Assembly (NCBI GenBank): GCA_002493635.1 | Contig: DKZL01000075.1 | Coordinates: 125,574 to 189,573 of the forward strand | Length of the DNA stretch: 64,000 nt | Reading direction: 5' to 3' | From: Ruminococcaceae bacterium UBA7075 | GTDB taxonomy: Bacteria; Bacillota; Clostridia; Oscillospirales; Acutalibacteraceae | Part shown: piece by piece, positions 34,781-44,235 of the stretch | How the letters are laid out: each line of letters begins with the position of its first letter | Numbering within the stretch: the stretch's first letter is position 1 | Notes under the pieces: model-generated | The model's input: the letters and a program-made list of their open reading frames with translations, nothing else | The model's database searches: none | Told to the model about the DNA's origin: nothing | Made by a program: the position numbers and the translations under genes

Positions 34781-36455
34781 ATATAAAAGTTTTAAAAAGC
34801 AAGGGATAAAAATATTTACACGAACTATTTCAATTATGTTTTTATTTGGAATAATTGTATATGGCGTTTACGCTTATATTACTTTAAATAATGAAAAACA
34901 GATTCAGCAAACACATTCAAATGAAATGTTTTTAGAATTTCTTGATGAAGTAAACACCTGCTACAATACCTATAATTCTCTGCAACATACTATACAATCA
35001 AATTCCGATAACAACACAAAAATAAAATATTATGAAAAATCACTTGTTTTTAAAAGACACAAAGAACCTACATATGAATCGGGTAATTGTCTGCCATTCA
35101 CATTTGCAAACGAAACGGGTGTTTCAACCGAAAATTATACAGGTATTATTGAATATGAAAGTTTCAGAAATTCCATTTCTGATGAAGATTATCAGGAAAT
35201 ATATGAGTATATACATAAAAAACCTGATGAAAAAGACTTTAATTCAAGATATACACTTTCATGTTCAGAATGTATTTATGGCTATAAAAATACAGAATCA
35301 CCACATTACACAAGCATTATTTATCCTACAAAATTAGAAGTACTAAAAATCAACGATAATATTGACTGGTATGATCAAGCAGAAAAAGTCAAAGAATATA
35401 TACTCGACCAAAGTTATATGGAACTCTCGGAAACAAGAACAAACAAAATCGGCAAAACTTATTTAAACGAAATTGCAGTGAGTTTTTTTGACGGTATATT
35501 TTACCAAAGCTGTATAACTGATGAAGAAATTGACACGGTTTTTGATAACACATCAAACGGTCAGTTCAACAGCATCTATGACGCAGGAGAATTTAATTAT
35601 ATTTACTATAATACATTTAACGAAAATTATAATGTTGAAATGGCAGATAATATTACTCAAAATTATACCGACAGATTCTGTTATTTTCACAAATACAATA
35701 TATTAAGTGAATGTTCAGATGAACTAATTACTATGATGATTTACATACTTACATCATTTACGACAATGGGAATATTAATCGCATTTATGTCGTGGCATAC
35801 TCTTAAAAAACAGATAATGCTTGAAGAAAAGCGGCGTGAGCTGACTAACTCCATGGCACACGACCTGAAAACTCCGCTATTTGTAATAAGCGGATACGCA
35901 GAAAATCTTCTTGAAAATGTACATACAGACAAAAAAGACCATTACGCACAAATGATTTACGACAAAGCAAACGAACTGAATGGAATGGTGCATAATATGC
36001 TTGAGCTGTCAAAGCTTGAAAGCAACAGCTTTAATCCACAAAAAGAAGAATTTGATCTGGTCAGCGCAACAAAAGAAATACTTCTGCAATTCAATGGCTC
36101 AAACAACTTCAACATACTTCTTGAAGGAATTGACAAAGCAAATATTACAGCAGATAAGGGTTTAATCAAAAGAGCAATTTCAAATTTTATTCAGAATGCT
36201 GAAAAATACAGCGAAAACAAACAGGCAATTATAGATATAAGTTCAAACAAGTTTAAAATATCAAACCAATGCACAAAGATTAAAGCAAACGAGGTTAAAC
36301 GGCTTTGGGAGCCCTACTATGTGGGCGAAAACAGCGTTCGCAACAACGGAAACGGACTTGGTCTTTCCATTGTAAAAAACATTATGCAGGCTCATAATTT
36401 TGACTTTGGAGCAGAGCTTGAAAACGATAAAATTGTATTCTACTTTACATTTTAA
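34770..36455 (+). CDS. Membrane sensor histidine kinase
   Basis: A 561-residue kinase: N-terminal membrane segment (about 18-38), an extracytoplasmic sensor domain of about 285 residues, a second membrane segment (about 325-345), the HisKA His in SMAHDLKTPLFVIS (about 368), and an HATPase domain with NFIQNAEKYS (N box) and NGNGLGLSIVKN (G box). The ATG given overlaps the regulator; an in-frame TTG slightly earlier is possible. The sensor is homologous to that of the kinase at 36600-38405 (shared DWY...E pattern). Ligand unknown. Confidence 0.92.
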   Translation: MKSKYKSFKKQGIKIFTRTISIMFLFGIIVYGVYAYITLNNEKQIQQTHSNEMFLEFLDEVNTCYNTYNSLQHTIQSNSDNNTKIKYYEKSLVFKRHKEPTYESGNCLPFTFANETGVSTENYTGIIEYESFRNSISDEDYQEIYEYIHKKPDEKDFNSRYTLSCSECIYGYKNTESPHYTSIIYPTKLEVLKINDNIDWYDQAEKVKEYILDQSYMELSETRTNKIGKTYLNEIAVSFFDGIFYQSCITDEEIDTVFDNTSNGQFNSIYDAGEFNYIYYNTFNENYNVEMADNITQNYTDRFCYFHKYNILSECSDELITMMIYILTSFTTMGILIAFMSWHTLKKQIMLEEKRRELTNSMAHDLKTPLFVISGYAENLLENVHTDKKDHYAQMIYDKANELNGMVHNMLELSKLESNSFNPQKEEFDLVSATKEILLQFNGSNNFNILLEGIDKANITADKGLIKRAISNFIQNAEKYSENKQAIIDISSNKFKISNQCTKIKANEVKRLWEPYYVGENSVRNNGNGLGLSIVKNIMQAHNFDFGAELENDKIVFYFTF

Positions 36456-36544
36456 AAACTGTGTTTTATAAATTTTTACAGACGATAAAAGTACATTAGT
36501 CAGCTTTACATATGCTTCAGAAAAAATTATTAATCGGTTAAAAC

Positions 36545-36590
36545 AAAAATCCACAGCAGACATCAGTCAGACTGTGGATTTTTGTTTTTA
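36545..36590. terminator. Bidirectional terminator between the convergent kinases
   Basis: AAAAATCCACAG...CTGTGGATTTTTGTTTTT, with A-tract and T-tract. Confidence 0.85.
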
Positions 36591-36599
36591 TAAAATGAA

Positions 36600-38405
36600 C
36601 TAAAAGGAATACCAAAATGTAATTATATTGTTTTTAAACTTGACTCCGTATTTTAAATCGTTAAGCTCAAAAACTGATTTCACTACTGTCAAGCCAAGTC
36701 CATTGCCATCCTTGCGAGCAGTATTTTCGCTGCGATAATACGGTTCCCATATGTATTTCAGATTTATTTTTGCATTCTCAGAAACACTGTTTGAAATGGA
36801 AAAGCTGTGATTGTCAAGCCTGATTGAAATTGACCTTTTATCATCCGTGTATTTAAGTGCATTATCAATAAGATTCTGCATTGCACGCTGAAGCATCATT
36901 TTATCAGCGTCAATCATAACTCCGTCCGCACACTCAAAATGAATATCACACAAATCCATCATACTTATGTAATTATCAATTATACTCTGAACAATATCAC
37001 TAAGATTAAAATGCTCGGTACAGATGCGGATTTTATCAGATTCAAAAGATGAAAGCTCAAGCATATCATGTATCATATCATTTACGGTATTAACCTTATC
37101 AACAACATTCTGAGCATAATATTTTTCATTTTCATTTACTGCACACAAGAGCATATTCTCAGCATTTCCGCTGATTACAAACAACGGTGTTTTCAGGTCG
37201 TGTGCCATTGAATTTGTAAATTCACGGCGCTTTTTTTCAAGTTCCAGTTGTTTTTTTAGCGTATTCCATGAAATATACCATACAACTACTCCGACAATCA
37301 GCAAAATAATGAAGGTATATATAAAAGTCATACCAATACGGTTTATACAGCTTTCTAATACATTGATTTTTTCTAAATATCTTATTTTTACTATTTGCAA
37401 ATCTTTTGAAGTAAGTTCTTTTTCGTCATTCTTATTATAAGCACCTAAACTATTGTCATAGCCGCAGTATATGTATTCAAACGGAGAAATCTGATAATAT
37501 CCATTAGTATGTTCGACCGTGTTCGCCAATTCACCTTTATTGTCAATCCATGCATCACCGAATTTCTGAGACAGTTCTGAATACAAATCCTCCTGCTCAT
37601 ATTTTCCAAGTACAAAATTCTTGTCTATAACATTTCGCTTTGTTTCTGTTTGTTTACCGATAAAATGGTGGGTATTTATAAATTCTTGATCAAGATCAAC
37701 TTCAAACTCAGCAATAACCTCATCCTGAACATACCAGTCATGGTCGTCATTTGTCAGTACAATTTCAAGCTTGCTGGGAATAATACGAGTATTCATCAAA
37801 TACTGAACATTTACTATAAAATCATCACCGTATTTTTCTTCGGTAATTTCAGGTTCATTTTCATAATAAAATTCTTTGCAGATAAGCTCATAATAGCTTC
37901 CGTCAGCGTTTTTCTGACAAGTAAGGTAGCTTCTGATTTGTTCAATTTGCTCATCATTTAAACTGTCAATAAAATTATCATAGAAAAAGACTACATATCC
38001 GGGTGATATATTGTCTGATAGAATTTTCTCGCCATAACCATATAAATACCATGAATAATTTCCGACATAGCAATTCTGAGAAGCGTAAAGCATTTCGTTC
38101 GATTTATCAAAGACAACTGCCTGAAAATTAACATTCCTATTGCTTTTGTTCTGAAAATTGTTTATTGTGTATTCCATACCATCCATATCAAGAGAAAATA
38201 AATTACCTGAATCGATACTCGTATAAACAAGAGATTCATTCATAAAAGAGGAAAAATGATCCTCACAATCATCAAGCAATATTTCTTTTTCCCCATTATA
38301 TGTAACATACACATACAGTACAGACACCAAAATGCTTACAAGCAAAAATATTGACATAATTTTTATAAACATCATACGGCTTTCGTGAACAAGTCGCTTT
38401 TTCAT
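36600..38405 (-). CDS. Membrane sensor histidine kinase (paralogue)
   Basis: A 601-residue kinase with the same plan as its convergent neighbour: N-terminal membrane segment (about 13-35), large outside sensor domain, second membrane segment (about 355-378), His in SMAHDLKTPLFVIS (about 400), NLIDNALKYT and NGLGLTVVKS. Its start overlaps the stop of the regulator gene by 4 bp. The kinase itself is intact although the regulator upstream is frameshifted. Confidence 0.93.
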   Translation of the reverse strand: MKKRLVHESRMMFIKIMSIFLLVSILVSVLYVYVTYNGEKEILLDDCEDHFSSFMNESLVYTSIDSGNLFSLDMDGMEYTINNFQNKSNRNVNFQAVVFDKSNEMLYASQNCYVGNYSWYLYGYGEKILSDNISPGYVVFFYDNFIDSLNDEQIEQIRSYLTCQKNADGSYYELICKEFYYENEPEITEEKYGDDFIVNVQYLMNTRIIPSKLEIVLTNDDHDWYVQDEVIAEFEVDLDQEFINTHHFIGKQTETKRNVIDKNFVLGKYEQEDLYSELSQKFGDAWIDNKGELANTVEHTNGYYQISPFEYIYCGYDNSLGAYNKNDEKELTSKDLQIVKIRYLEKINVLESCINRIGMTFIYTFIILLIVGVVVWYISWNTLKKQLELEKKRREFTNSMAHDLKTPLFVISGNAENMLLCAVNENEKYYAQNVVDKVNTVNDMIHDMLELSSFESDKIRICTEHFNLSDIVQSIIDNYISMMDLCDIHFECADGVMIDADKMMLQRAMQNLIDNALKYTDDKRSISIRLDNHSFSISNSVSENAKINLKYIWEPYYRSENTARKDGNGLGLTVVKSVFELNDLKYGVKFKNNIITFWYSF

Positions 38406-39078
38406 AGTTCTACCTCAATTTTATAGCCTCTTCGGCGTACAGTTTTGAGCTGTTCCTTGCAAATTCCCAACGCTTTCCGCAAATTTTTTATATGTGTGTC
38501 AAGCACACGGTCATCAACAAGTGCATCGTACCCCCACACCTTATTAAGCAGTGTTTCGCGTGTTACGATATTACCTTTATTTTCGAGTAAAACACGTAAA
38601 ATTCCATATTCCTTTGCCTTTAATGAAATTTCTTGGCTGCCGCACTTTACAACACCGTTATTTGGATTTAGTGTTATTTCCCCCGCCGAAAGAAGGTCTG
38701 AACGAACAAGTCCTTTTGAGCGTTTTATAAGCGCCTTAATCTTTTCATAAAGCACCGGCAACGGAAACGGTTTTATAATGTAATCATCACAACCCAGAGC
38801 ATATCCGGTAAGCATATCCTCTTGTGTGGTTCGGGCTGTGATGAACATTATCGGAATATCGCTGTATCTTCTTACCTCACGGCAAACCTCAAAGCCGTCA
38901 AGGCAAGGCATCATTACATCAAGCAAAAGTAAATCATATTGATTTTCAAAAATCTTTTCAAGCCCTTCTTCGCCGTCTTTAGCCGTATCAACAATTATGT
39001 TATCCTTTTTCATTTGAAAAAAGCGACAAATCATATCTCGATTTCTCTGTCATCTTCAACCAATAAAATTCTGTTCAT
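38402..39078 (-). pseudogene. OmpR-family response regulator with a 1-nt frameshift near the N-terminus
   Basis: The natural start is ATG at 39076-39078, giving MNRILLVEDDREI. The frame then hits TGA at 39031-39033. One base lost near 39037-39040 explains it: restoring a base gives DREIxDMICRFF, aligned with DKNIREVIYDFF of the paralogue at 34106. From 39034 the rest (about 210 codons) is open, including LLLLDVMMPCLDG, the IIKPFPLP Lys and a winged helix ending RRRGYKIEVEL. Starting at 39034 would lose the first beta strand and the acidic pair needed for phosphorylation. Either a real loss of function or a sequencing/assembly error. Confidence 0.85.
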
Positions 39079-39293
39079 TGTACCACCAGTTAAATAATAT
39101 TATAAAAATCTGTTTTTTACCTGTTTTTTTATAATTATACTTATAAAATTTTACATCAAAAAATATAATATTGCAATTATATCCGGAAATAAACATTGCA
39201 ATGTGGCGATTTTGATTGTATTGTGCTATATTTTCTTGATTAATAGGAAATTTTATGATAATATTATTTATAATAACAAATTATGGTGATACA

Positions 39294-40028
39294 GTGAAAA
39301 GAATAATAATTTCTTGCATCGCCTTGCTATTCGTTTTAAACACAATTTTTTCAGTCTGTGCAGCAGAAAATGTAGATTTTAAACTTAGCAATGCTGAGTG
39401 CGATATAAACAGACTTATTGATATAGAAGTCATTGCAAATGGCAGACAAAACCTCTGTGCAGTAACGGTTGAGTTTACCTATGACAAAAGTATGTTTGAA
39501 TTCAGGGAAGCAAAGACGGATAATACAAATGCAAGTATAAAATCAAATGAAACGGTAAACTGTGTTAAAACCGTATATTTATGTGCTGACGGCACGGATA
39601 TAAGAAATGGCAAGACAATTTTTACAATTACATTAAAAGCTATAAAAGAAGGAACGGGTTACATAGATTTCAGAGTATATGAATGTGTTGATAAGAATGT
39701 TGAATTTATGCAGATTGATAACTGCACATCGGCAAAAGTTACAGTAAACGGCAGTTCGCATAGCAATAAACGTGAAGGCAGCGATTCCGAGAAATCTGCA
39801 AATACTTCAGACAGCAATAAATCTTCTAAGGGTAAAAGTACAAGAAATGAAGTTACAACTTCACAATCAACTGTCGATAATCTCGGAGCTTTAAATTCTG
39901 TTAATGACAACAAAGCAAGCTATATTTTTATCGGTGTATTAATAGGATTCGGAATTGTTATTGTGCTTTCTTTTGCGTTTTTATTCGGAAGGAAAACAGC
40001 ATTAACCAAAAGCAATAACAAAAAATAA
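39294..40028 (+). CDS. Cohesin-like membrane-anchored surface protein
   Basis: A 244-residue exported protein. A signal peptide (MKRIIISCIALLFVLNTIFS) precedes one cohesin-type beta domain (about 28-155: VTVEFTYDKSMFEFREAKT, GKTIFTITLKAIKEGTGYID, FRVYECVDKN). A Ser/Asn/Lys-rich linker follows (about 156-205), then a C-terminal membrane segment (about 212-235) and a short basic tail. The GTG at 39294 follows GGTGAT and begins the signal peptide; an ATG at 39255 is possible but adds a poor leader. The layout is that of a single-cohesin cell-surface anchor, a candidate partner for the dockerins of the amylase and B12 protein. Cohesin identity is from sequence pattern only. Confidence 0.75.
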   Translation: MKRIIISCIALLFVLNTIFSVCAAENVDFKLSNAECDINRLIDIEVIANGRQNLCAVTVEFTYDKSMFEFREAKTDNTNASIKSNETVNCVKTVYLCADGTDIRNGKTIFTITLKAIKEGTGYIDFRVYECVDKNVEFMQIDNCTSAKVTVNGSSHSNKREGSDSEKSANTSDSNKSSKGKSTRNEVTTSQSTVDNLGALNSVNDNKASYIFIGVLIGFGIVIVLSFAFLFGRKTALTKSNNKK

Positions 40029-40037
40029 GTACAAAAA

Positions 40038-40073
40038 AGCTTTCAAGCATTTGAACTTGAAAGCCTTTTTCTT
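40038..40073 (+). terminator. Terminator of the cohesin-like gene
   Basis: GCTTTCAAG...CTTGAAAGC followed by CTTTTTCTTTATTT. Confidence 0.85.
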
Positions 40074-40106
40074 TATTTAATATTCAAAATTTATCGAACT
40101 ATTTTA

Positions 40107-40733
40107 TTATTCAGTTTCCTTTAACAAGGGGATTGTCTGGAACACCTCGCAAACCTTGTCCCTCTGCCACAGCATCGGCGTCACACGCAAAGAATAACCG
40201 TAACCATTATCCATAGTCCACTCAAACGGTTTTGCCTGCGGTACACCGTATACTGCCAGCAAGGTCATTATTACTCCGCCGTGAGTAACAATAACGCTTT
40301 CGGTTGTACCTGTTTTCATTAATCCCTCAACAATACTTTCAAACATAAGGCAAATCCTGCGTACAAAGTCTGAATTGCTCTCTCCCCTTGGCGGTTTAAC
40401 TTCGTTATCACCTGCAAGCCATTTTTCAAAGTCAGAAGAGTTTTTGAGTTCGTCGGCAGTTTTACCCTCCCACTCACCAAAATTACATTCGGAAAGATTG
40501 GTTATTGACAACGGTTTCTGTTCAGGGTATAAAATTTTGCAGGTTTCAACGCAGCGCTTCAGCGGACTTGTAAATACCGCCTGTGTTCCGGGATACTTGC
40601 ACTCAAAATCAAGCTTTTTAAGTGCCATTTTTCCCTTGTCCGAAAGGGGGACATCAGTTGTACCGATGTATTTGCCTGCGAGAGTTTCGTCAATCGCACC
40701 GTGACGTATAAAATGAATTATATAAGATTTCAT
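40107..40733 (-). CDS. Histidine phosphatase family protein
   Basis: A 208-residue phosphoglycerate-mutase-like phosphatase. The catalytic RHG is in HFIRHGAIDET (about residue 10), the second Arg in FTSPLKRCVET, Glu in CNFGEWEG and the second His in VIVTHGGVIM. Candidates include alpha-ribazole phosphatase (CobC) or a general phosphatase; no cobalamin-assembly genes are adjacent, so no symbol is given. Confidence 0.88.
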   Translation of the reverse strand: MKSYIIHFIRHGAIDETLAGKYIGTTDVPLSDKGKMALKKLDFECKYPGTQAVFTSPLKRCVETCKILYPEQKPLSITNLSECNFGEWEGKTADELKNSSDFEKWLAGDNEVKPPRGESNSDFVRRICLMFESIVEGLMKTGTTESVIVTHGGVIMTLLAVYGVPQAKPFEWTMDNGYGYSLRVTPMLWQRDKVCEVFQTIPLLKETE

Positions 40734-40834
40734 ATTTCAAATTCGCTCCGTAGCTAAATATATTACAGCTTTTACTTTTGAAGTTCATACTCCTGCTTTA
40801 CGGACTGCAAAGAATTTTTAATCAGAATAGTCTG

Positions 40835-41554
40835 TTACACAGCATTTTCAAAAATCTCTTTAGATTTTTCCATCATTTCAGCAACAACCTGTCTGCCGCA
40901 TTTTGACGAAATGCAATTAATTGCTTCCCTGTAAACCTCGGGAGTGTTGTGGCTAAGAGAATGAGCATCAGAACCGATAATATCAATCAAGCCTTTTGAA
41001 ATCAATTTCAGAAGCTTTCTGCGCCTGAACATAGAAGCTTTTTTAGTATAATTAGTAATATTAGTCTGAATAACTACGCCTATATCCTTAAGTTCTTCAA
41101 TAATTGAAGGGTTCTCCATAAGTGTCTGGTAACGCTCAACATGAGGTATTACAGGTATAAGGTCATAGTCGTTAATAAACGAATAAAACCGATTCATTGT
41201 GTTTTCGCTGAAGCTTGAGTTATATCCGAACTCAGTTAGAATATAACGGGAATTTCCGTATGAAAGCTCTGACAAATCATCATTACCGAAAATATATCTT
41301 GTTATATAAACCTCTGTACCGAGAACAATGTTTACATCCTCAGGAATATATGGCTTGAACTTTTCAAAAGCCTCATTACGGCTTTTTACAAAATCCTCAA
41401 GGCTCATTTCGTGAGTATAAAAATGCGGCGTCAGACAAATATTATTTACACCCTGTTTTTTCAGAACGCTAATCAAATCAAGGGCTTCCTGCACAGACTT
41501 TGCACCATCATCAAACTCAGGCAAAATGTGCGAGTGCATATCATAAAATTGCAT
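40835..41554 (-). CDS. PHP-domain protein-tyrosine phosphatase (CpsB/YwqE-like)
   Basis: A 239-residue manganese-dependent phosphatase of the kind that dephosphorylates the tyrosine kinase of capsule export. PHP motifs: YDMHSHILPEFDDGAKS at the N-terminus, LTPHFYTHE, PHVERYQ and IGSDAHSLSH near the C-terminus. The ATG at 41554 has GGAGAGA upstream; a longer version would run into leuB. No capsule kinase or exporter is adjacent in the window. Confidence 0.88.
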   Translation of the reverse strand: MQFYDMHSHILPEFDDGAKSVQEALDLISVLKKQGVNNICLTPHFYTHEMSLEDFVKSRNEAFEKFKPYIPEDVNIVLGTEVYITRYIFGNDDLSELSYGNSRYILTEFGYNSSFSENTMNRFYSFINDYDLIPVIPHVERYQTLMENPSIIEELKDIGVVIQTNITNYTKKASMFRRRKLLKLISKGLIDIIGSDAHSLSHNTPEVYREAINCISSKCGRQVVAEMMEKSKEIFENAV

Positions 41555-41568
41555 AGGTATCTCTCCGA

Positions 41569-42639
41569 TTAAAGGGCAGCACAAACAAGGTCGCCCATTT
41601 CTTCTGTACCAACCTTTGTAAAGCCTTCCTCGTAAATATCCGGTGTACGATGTGTTTCAAGAACCTTAGCTACGGCAGCTTCGATAGCGTCAGCAGCCTT
41701 TGGCTGCGAGAGCGAATAACGCAGCATCATTGCAACCGAAAGAATTGTTGCAAGCGGATTTGCAATATTCTGACCTGCAATATCAGGTGCAGAGCCGTGA
41801 ATAGGCTCATAAAGTCCAAGCTTTCCGTCCGAAAGGCTAGCAGACGCAAGCATACCTATTGAGCCTGCAATCATTGACGCTTCGTCAGAAAGAATATCGC
41901 CAAAAATATTTGATGTAACGATAACATCAAACTGACGGGGATTTCTTACAAGCTGCATTGCGGCATTATCTACATACATATGATTGAGTTCAACCTCAGG
42001 ATATTCCTTGGAGATTCTGATAACGGTTTCTCTCCAAAGACGTGATGATTCAAGCACATTAGCCTTATCAACACTTGTAAGCTTTTTATTTCTCTTCATA
42101 GCAAGATCAAATGCAACTCTTGCTATGCGTTCAACCTCAGGTACTGAATACATCTCAGTATCCCATGCAGCAGGATTTCCGTCAACTTCGGTTCTGCCCT
42201 TCTTGCCAAAATAAATTCCGCCCGTAAGCTCACGGACAATCATTATATCAAGGTTGCCGCCTATAATTTCGTCTTTAATCGGAGAAGCACTCTTGAGCGG
42301 TCCGAAAATTACAGAAGGACGAAGATTTGCAAAAAGTCCGAGAGCACCTCTGATGCCCAGAAGTCCTGCCTCGGGACGATTATTGCCCGGCTGGTTGTCC
42401 CACTTAGGACCTCCGACGGCACCCAGAAGCACACTGTCAGAAGCCTTGCATTTTGTTACAGTTTCATCAGGAAGCGGCACTCCTGTTGCGTCAATAGCAC
42501 AGCCGCCAAGAAGCGCTTCATCATATTCTACTGTAAAATCAAACTTTTCAGCCGCTTTGTCAAGCACTTTTACAGCCTGATTAACAATTTCGGGACCTAT
42601 TCCGTCACCCTTTAAAAGTGTAATTTTATAATCTGCCAT
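41569..42639 (-). CDS. leuB: 3-isopropylmalate dehydrogenase
   Basis: Third enzyme of leucine synthesis: oxidative decarboxylation of 3-isopropylmalate with NAD. The 356-residue protein shows GDGIGPEIV at the N-terminus, the substrate-binding Arg segment ([19 protein letters not shown]), [26 protein letters not shown] and [14 protein letters not shown]. leuA, leuC and leuD are not next to it, so the leucine genes are split in this genome. Confidence 0.96.
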   Translation of the reverse strand: MADYKITLLKGDGIGPEIVNQAVKVLDKAAEKFDFTVEYDEALLGGCAIDATGVPLPDETVTKCKASDSVLLGAVGGPKWDNQPGNNRPEAGLLGIRGALGLFANLRPSVIFGPLKSASPIKDEIIGGNLDIMIVRELTGGIYFGKKGRTEVDGNPAAWDTEMYSVPEVERIARVAFDLAMKRNKKLTSVDKANVLESSRLWRETVIRISKEYPEVELNHMYVDNAAMQLVRNPRQFDVIVTSNIFGDILSDEASMIAGSIGMLASASLSDGKLGLYEPIHGSAPDIAGQNIANPLATILSVAMMLRYSLSQPKAADAIEAAVAKVLETHRTPDIYEEGFTKVGTEEMGDLVCAAL

Positions 42640-42767
42640 ATTTCTATACTCCTTAAAATTATATTATTTACAAATGGTTTATTTTGTAATATACTATATG
42701 TATAATATGCTGTACAAAATAATCTATAATGTAATATTATACTATTTTTATAAAAGGGGTGTCAAGT

Positions 42768-43442
42768 ATGAACGGTGATTTTCCAAGGATATTAACCTTT
42801 TTGCGCAAGGAACGCGGACTAAGCCAGAAACAGGTCGCAAATGATATGGGGATTTCGCAGGCACTGCTTTCTCATTATGAAAAGGGAATCCGTGAATGCG
42901 GTCTTGATTTTCTGATTAAAATTTCGGACTACTTTGAGGTTTCCTGCGATTATCTTCTTGGCAGAACCGTACAAAGAAACATAGCTTCAATATCACCTGA
43001 CGATATTCCCGACAGCGATGAAATAAGCTATTTGAAGGGAAATATGATAAACCAGATTAACAAAAAGCTTTTAATAAACACGACCTCGGTAATTTTCGAC
43101 TTGCTGGCACAAATTGGAAACAAAAATCTCACGAATGCTGTAAGCAATTATCTTATGAGTGCAGAATATCAGATATTCAGAGTAATTTATTCTGCTGAAT
43201 CAAACAACTCGCAGTCAATATTCTCAATCAGCCGAAGCCGTTACAGTAACCTTTGCAGCGCATCTATGATTCTTGACCTTGAAATTATAAATGAATTAAT
43301 TGAACAAAATAATATTTCTATTCCTCTCTCCCCTGATATTCTCTCAACATATTTTGAAAAAGGTGCGTCATCTCTGTTTAATCTGATTCAGTTTTCGGAA
43401 CGTAATATAAAAAATATAACAAGACATACAAGCTTTATATAA
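42768..43442 (+). CDS. XRE-family transcriptional regulator
   Basis: A 224-residue protein with an N-terminal helix-turn-helix (about 6-60: LRKERGLSQKQVANDMGISQ, then ALLSHYEKGIRE, CDYLLGR) and an unknown helical C-terminal domain of about 150 residues. AAAAGGGG is eight bases before the ATG at 42768; a GTG three codons upstream overlaps that site. It is divergent from leuB with 128 bp between, and TTATTTTGTA/TACAAAATAA half-sites (about 42677-42722) may be its operator. Confidence 0.88.
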   Translation: MNGDFPRILTFLRKERGLSQKQVANDMGISQALLSHYEKGIRECGLDFLIKISDYFEVSCDYLLGRTVQRNIASISPDDIPDSDEISYLKGNMINQINKKLLINTTSVIFDLLAQIGNKNLTNAVSNYLMSAEYQIFRVIYSAESNNSQSIFSISRSRYSNLCSASMILDLEIINELIEQNNISIPLSPDILSTYFEKGASSLFNLIQFSERNIKNITRHTSFI

Positions 43443-43456
43443 ATTAAGGAGATACT

Positions 43457-44197
43457 ATGTGTGAACAATTCACAAGAACTGAAATTTTATATGGTAAACC
43501 CGCTATGGAACAGCTCAACAAGGCGAGAATCGCAGTATTCGGAATAGGCGGTGTAGGCGGATATACTGTTGAAGCACTTGTGCGCAGCGGTGTGGGAGCT
43601 ATTGACCTTATTGATAATGACGATGTTTGCCTTTCAAATCTTAACCGTCAGATTATTGCCACTCACAAAACAGTTGGAATGAGCAAAACAGATGCAGCTG
43701 AGGAAAGAATACTTGACATTAATCCGAATTGCAAAGTAACAAAGCACAAAACATTTTTTACCCCTCAGAATTCAGGAGAATTTGATTTTTCACTTTATGA
43801 CTATATTGTTGACGCAATAGATACGGTTTCAGGCAAGATTGAGCTGGTTATAAAAGCAAACGAAGCAAATATTCCTATTATAAGTTCAATGGGTGCAGGC
43901 AACAAGACAAATCCTGCGCTTTTTGAGGTTGCCGACATCTACAAAACATCTGTCTGTCCTCTTGCAAGAGTAATGAGAAACGAACTAAAAAAACGCAGAG
44001 TAAAAAAATTAAAGGTTGTTTACTCAAAGGAACAACCGATAAAACCATATGAAACCGAATTTTCTGAAAATGAAAAGCAGCAAAATACAGGTATAAAACG
44101 CAGACAAACACCCGGAAGTACAGCATTTGTTCCGTCGGTTGCGGGTCTGATTATAGCCGGTGAGGTTATTAATGATTTGATAAAAAACTGCAATTAA
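43457..44197 (+). CDS. tcdA: tRNA threonylcarbamoyladenosine dehydratase
   Basis: An E1-like ThiF/HesA enzyme that cyclises t6A to ct6A in tRNA. The 246-residue protein has the ATP motif FGIGGVGGYTVEAL (about 30-43), DNDDVCLSNLNRQ (about 53-65), DAIDTVSGK and RRQTPGSTAFVPSVAG near the C-terminus. Strong AAGGAG. Located 14 bp after the XRE gene and probably co-transcribed. Confidence 0.93.
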   Translation: MCEQFTRTEILYGKPAMEQLNKARIAVFGIGGVGGYTVEALVRSGVGAIDLIDNDDVCLSNLNRQIIATHKTVGMSKTDAAEERILDINPNCKVTKHKTFFTPQNSGEFDFSLYDYIVDAIDTVSGKIELVIKANEANIPIISSMGAGNKTNPALFEVADIYKTSVCPLARVMRNELKKRRVKKLKVVYSKEQPIKPYETEFSENEKQQNTGIKRRQTPGSTAFVPSVAGLIIAGEVINDLIKNCN

Positions 44198-44198
44198 T

Positions 44199-44235
44199 TA
44201 AGAAGAGCCGTTCGTTGCGAACGGCTCTTCTTATT
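44199..44235. terminator. Bidirectional terminator
   Basis: AAGAAGAGCCGTTCG, TTG, CGAACGGCTCTTCTT. It overlaps the stop of the minus-strand antiporter gene. Confidence 0.88.

Noticed and set aside
40107..40733. Assigning the histidine phosphatase as CobC of cobalamin synthesis
   Set aside because: Family motifs do not separate alpha-ribazole phosphatase from other members and no cobalamin synthesis genes are adjacent.
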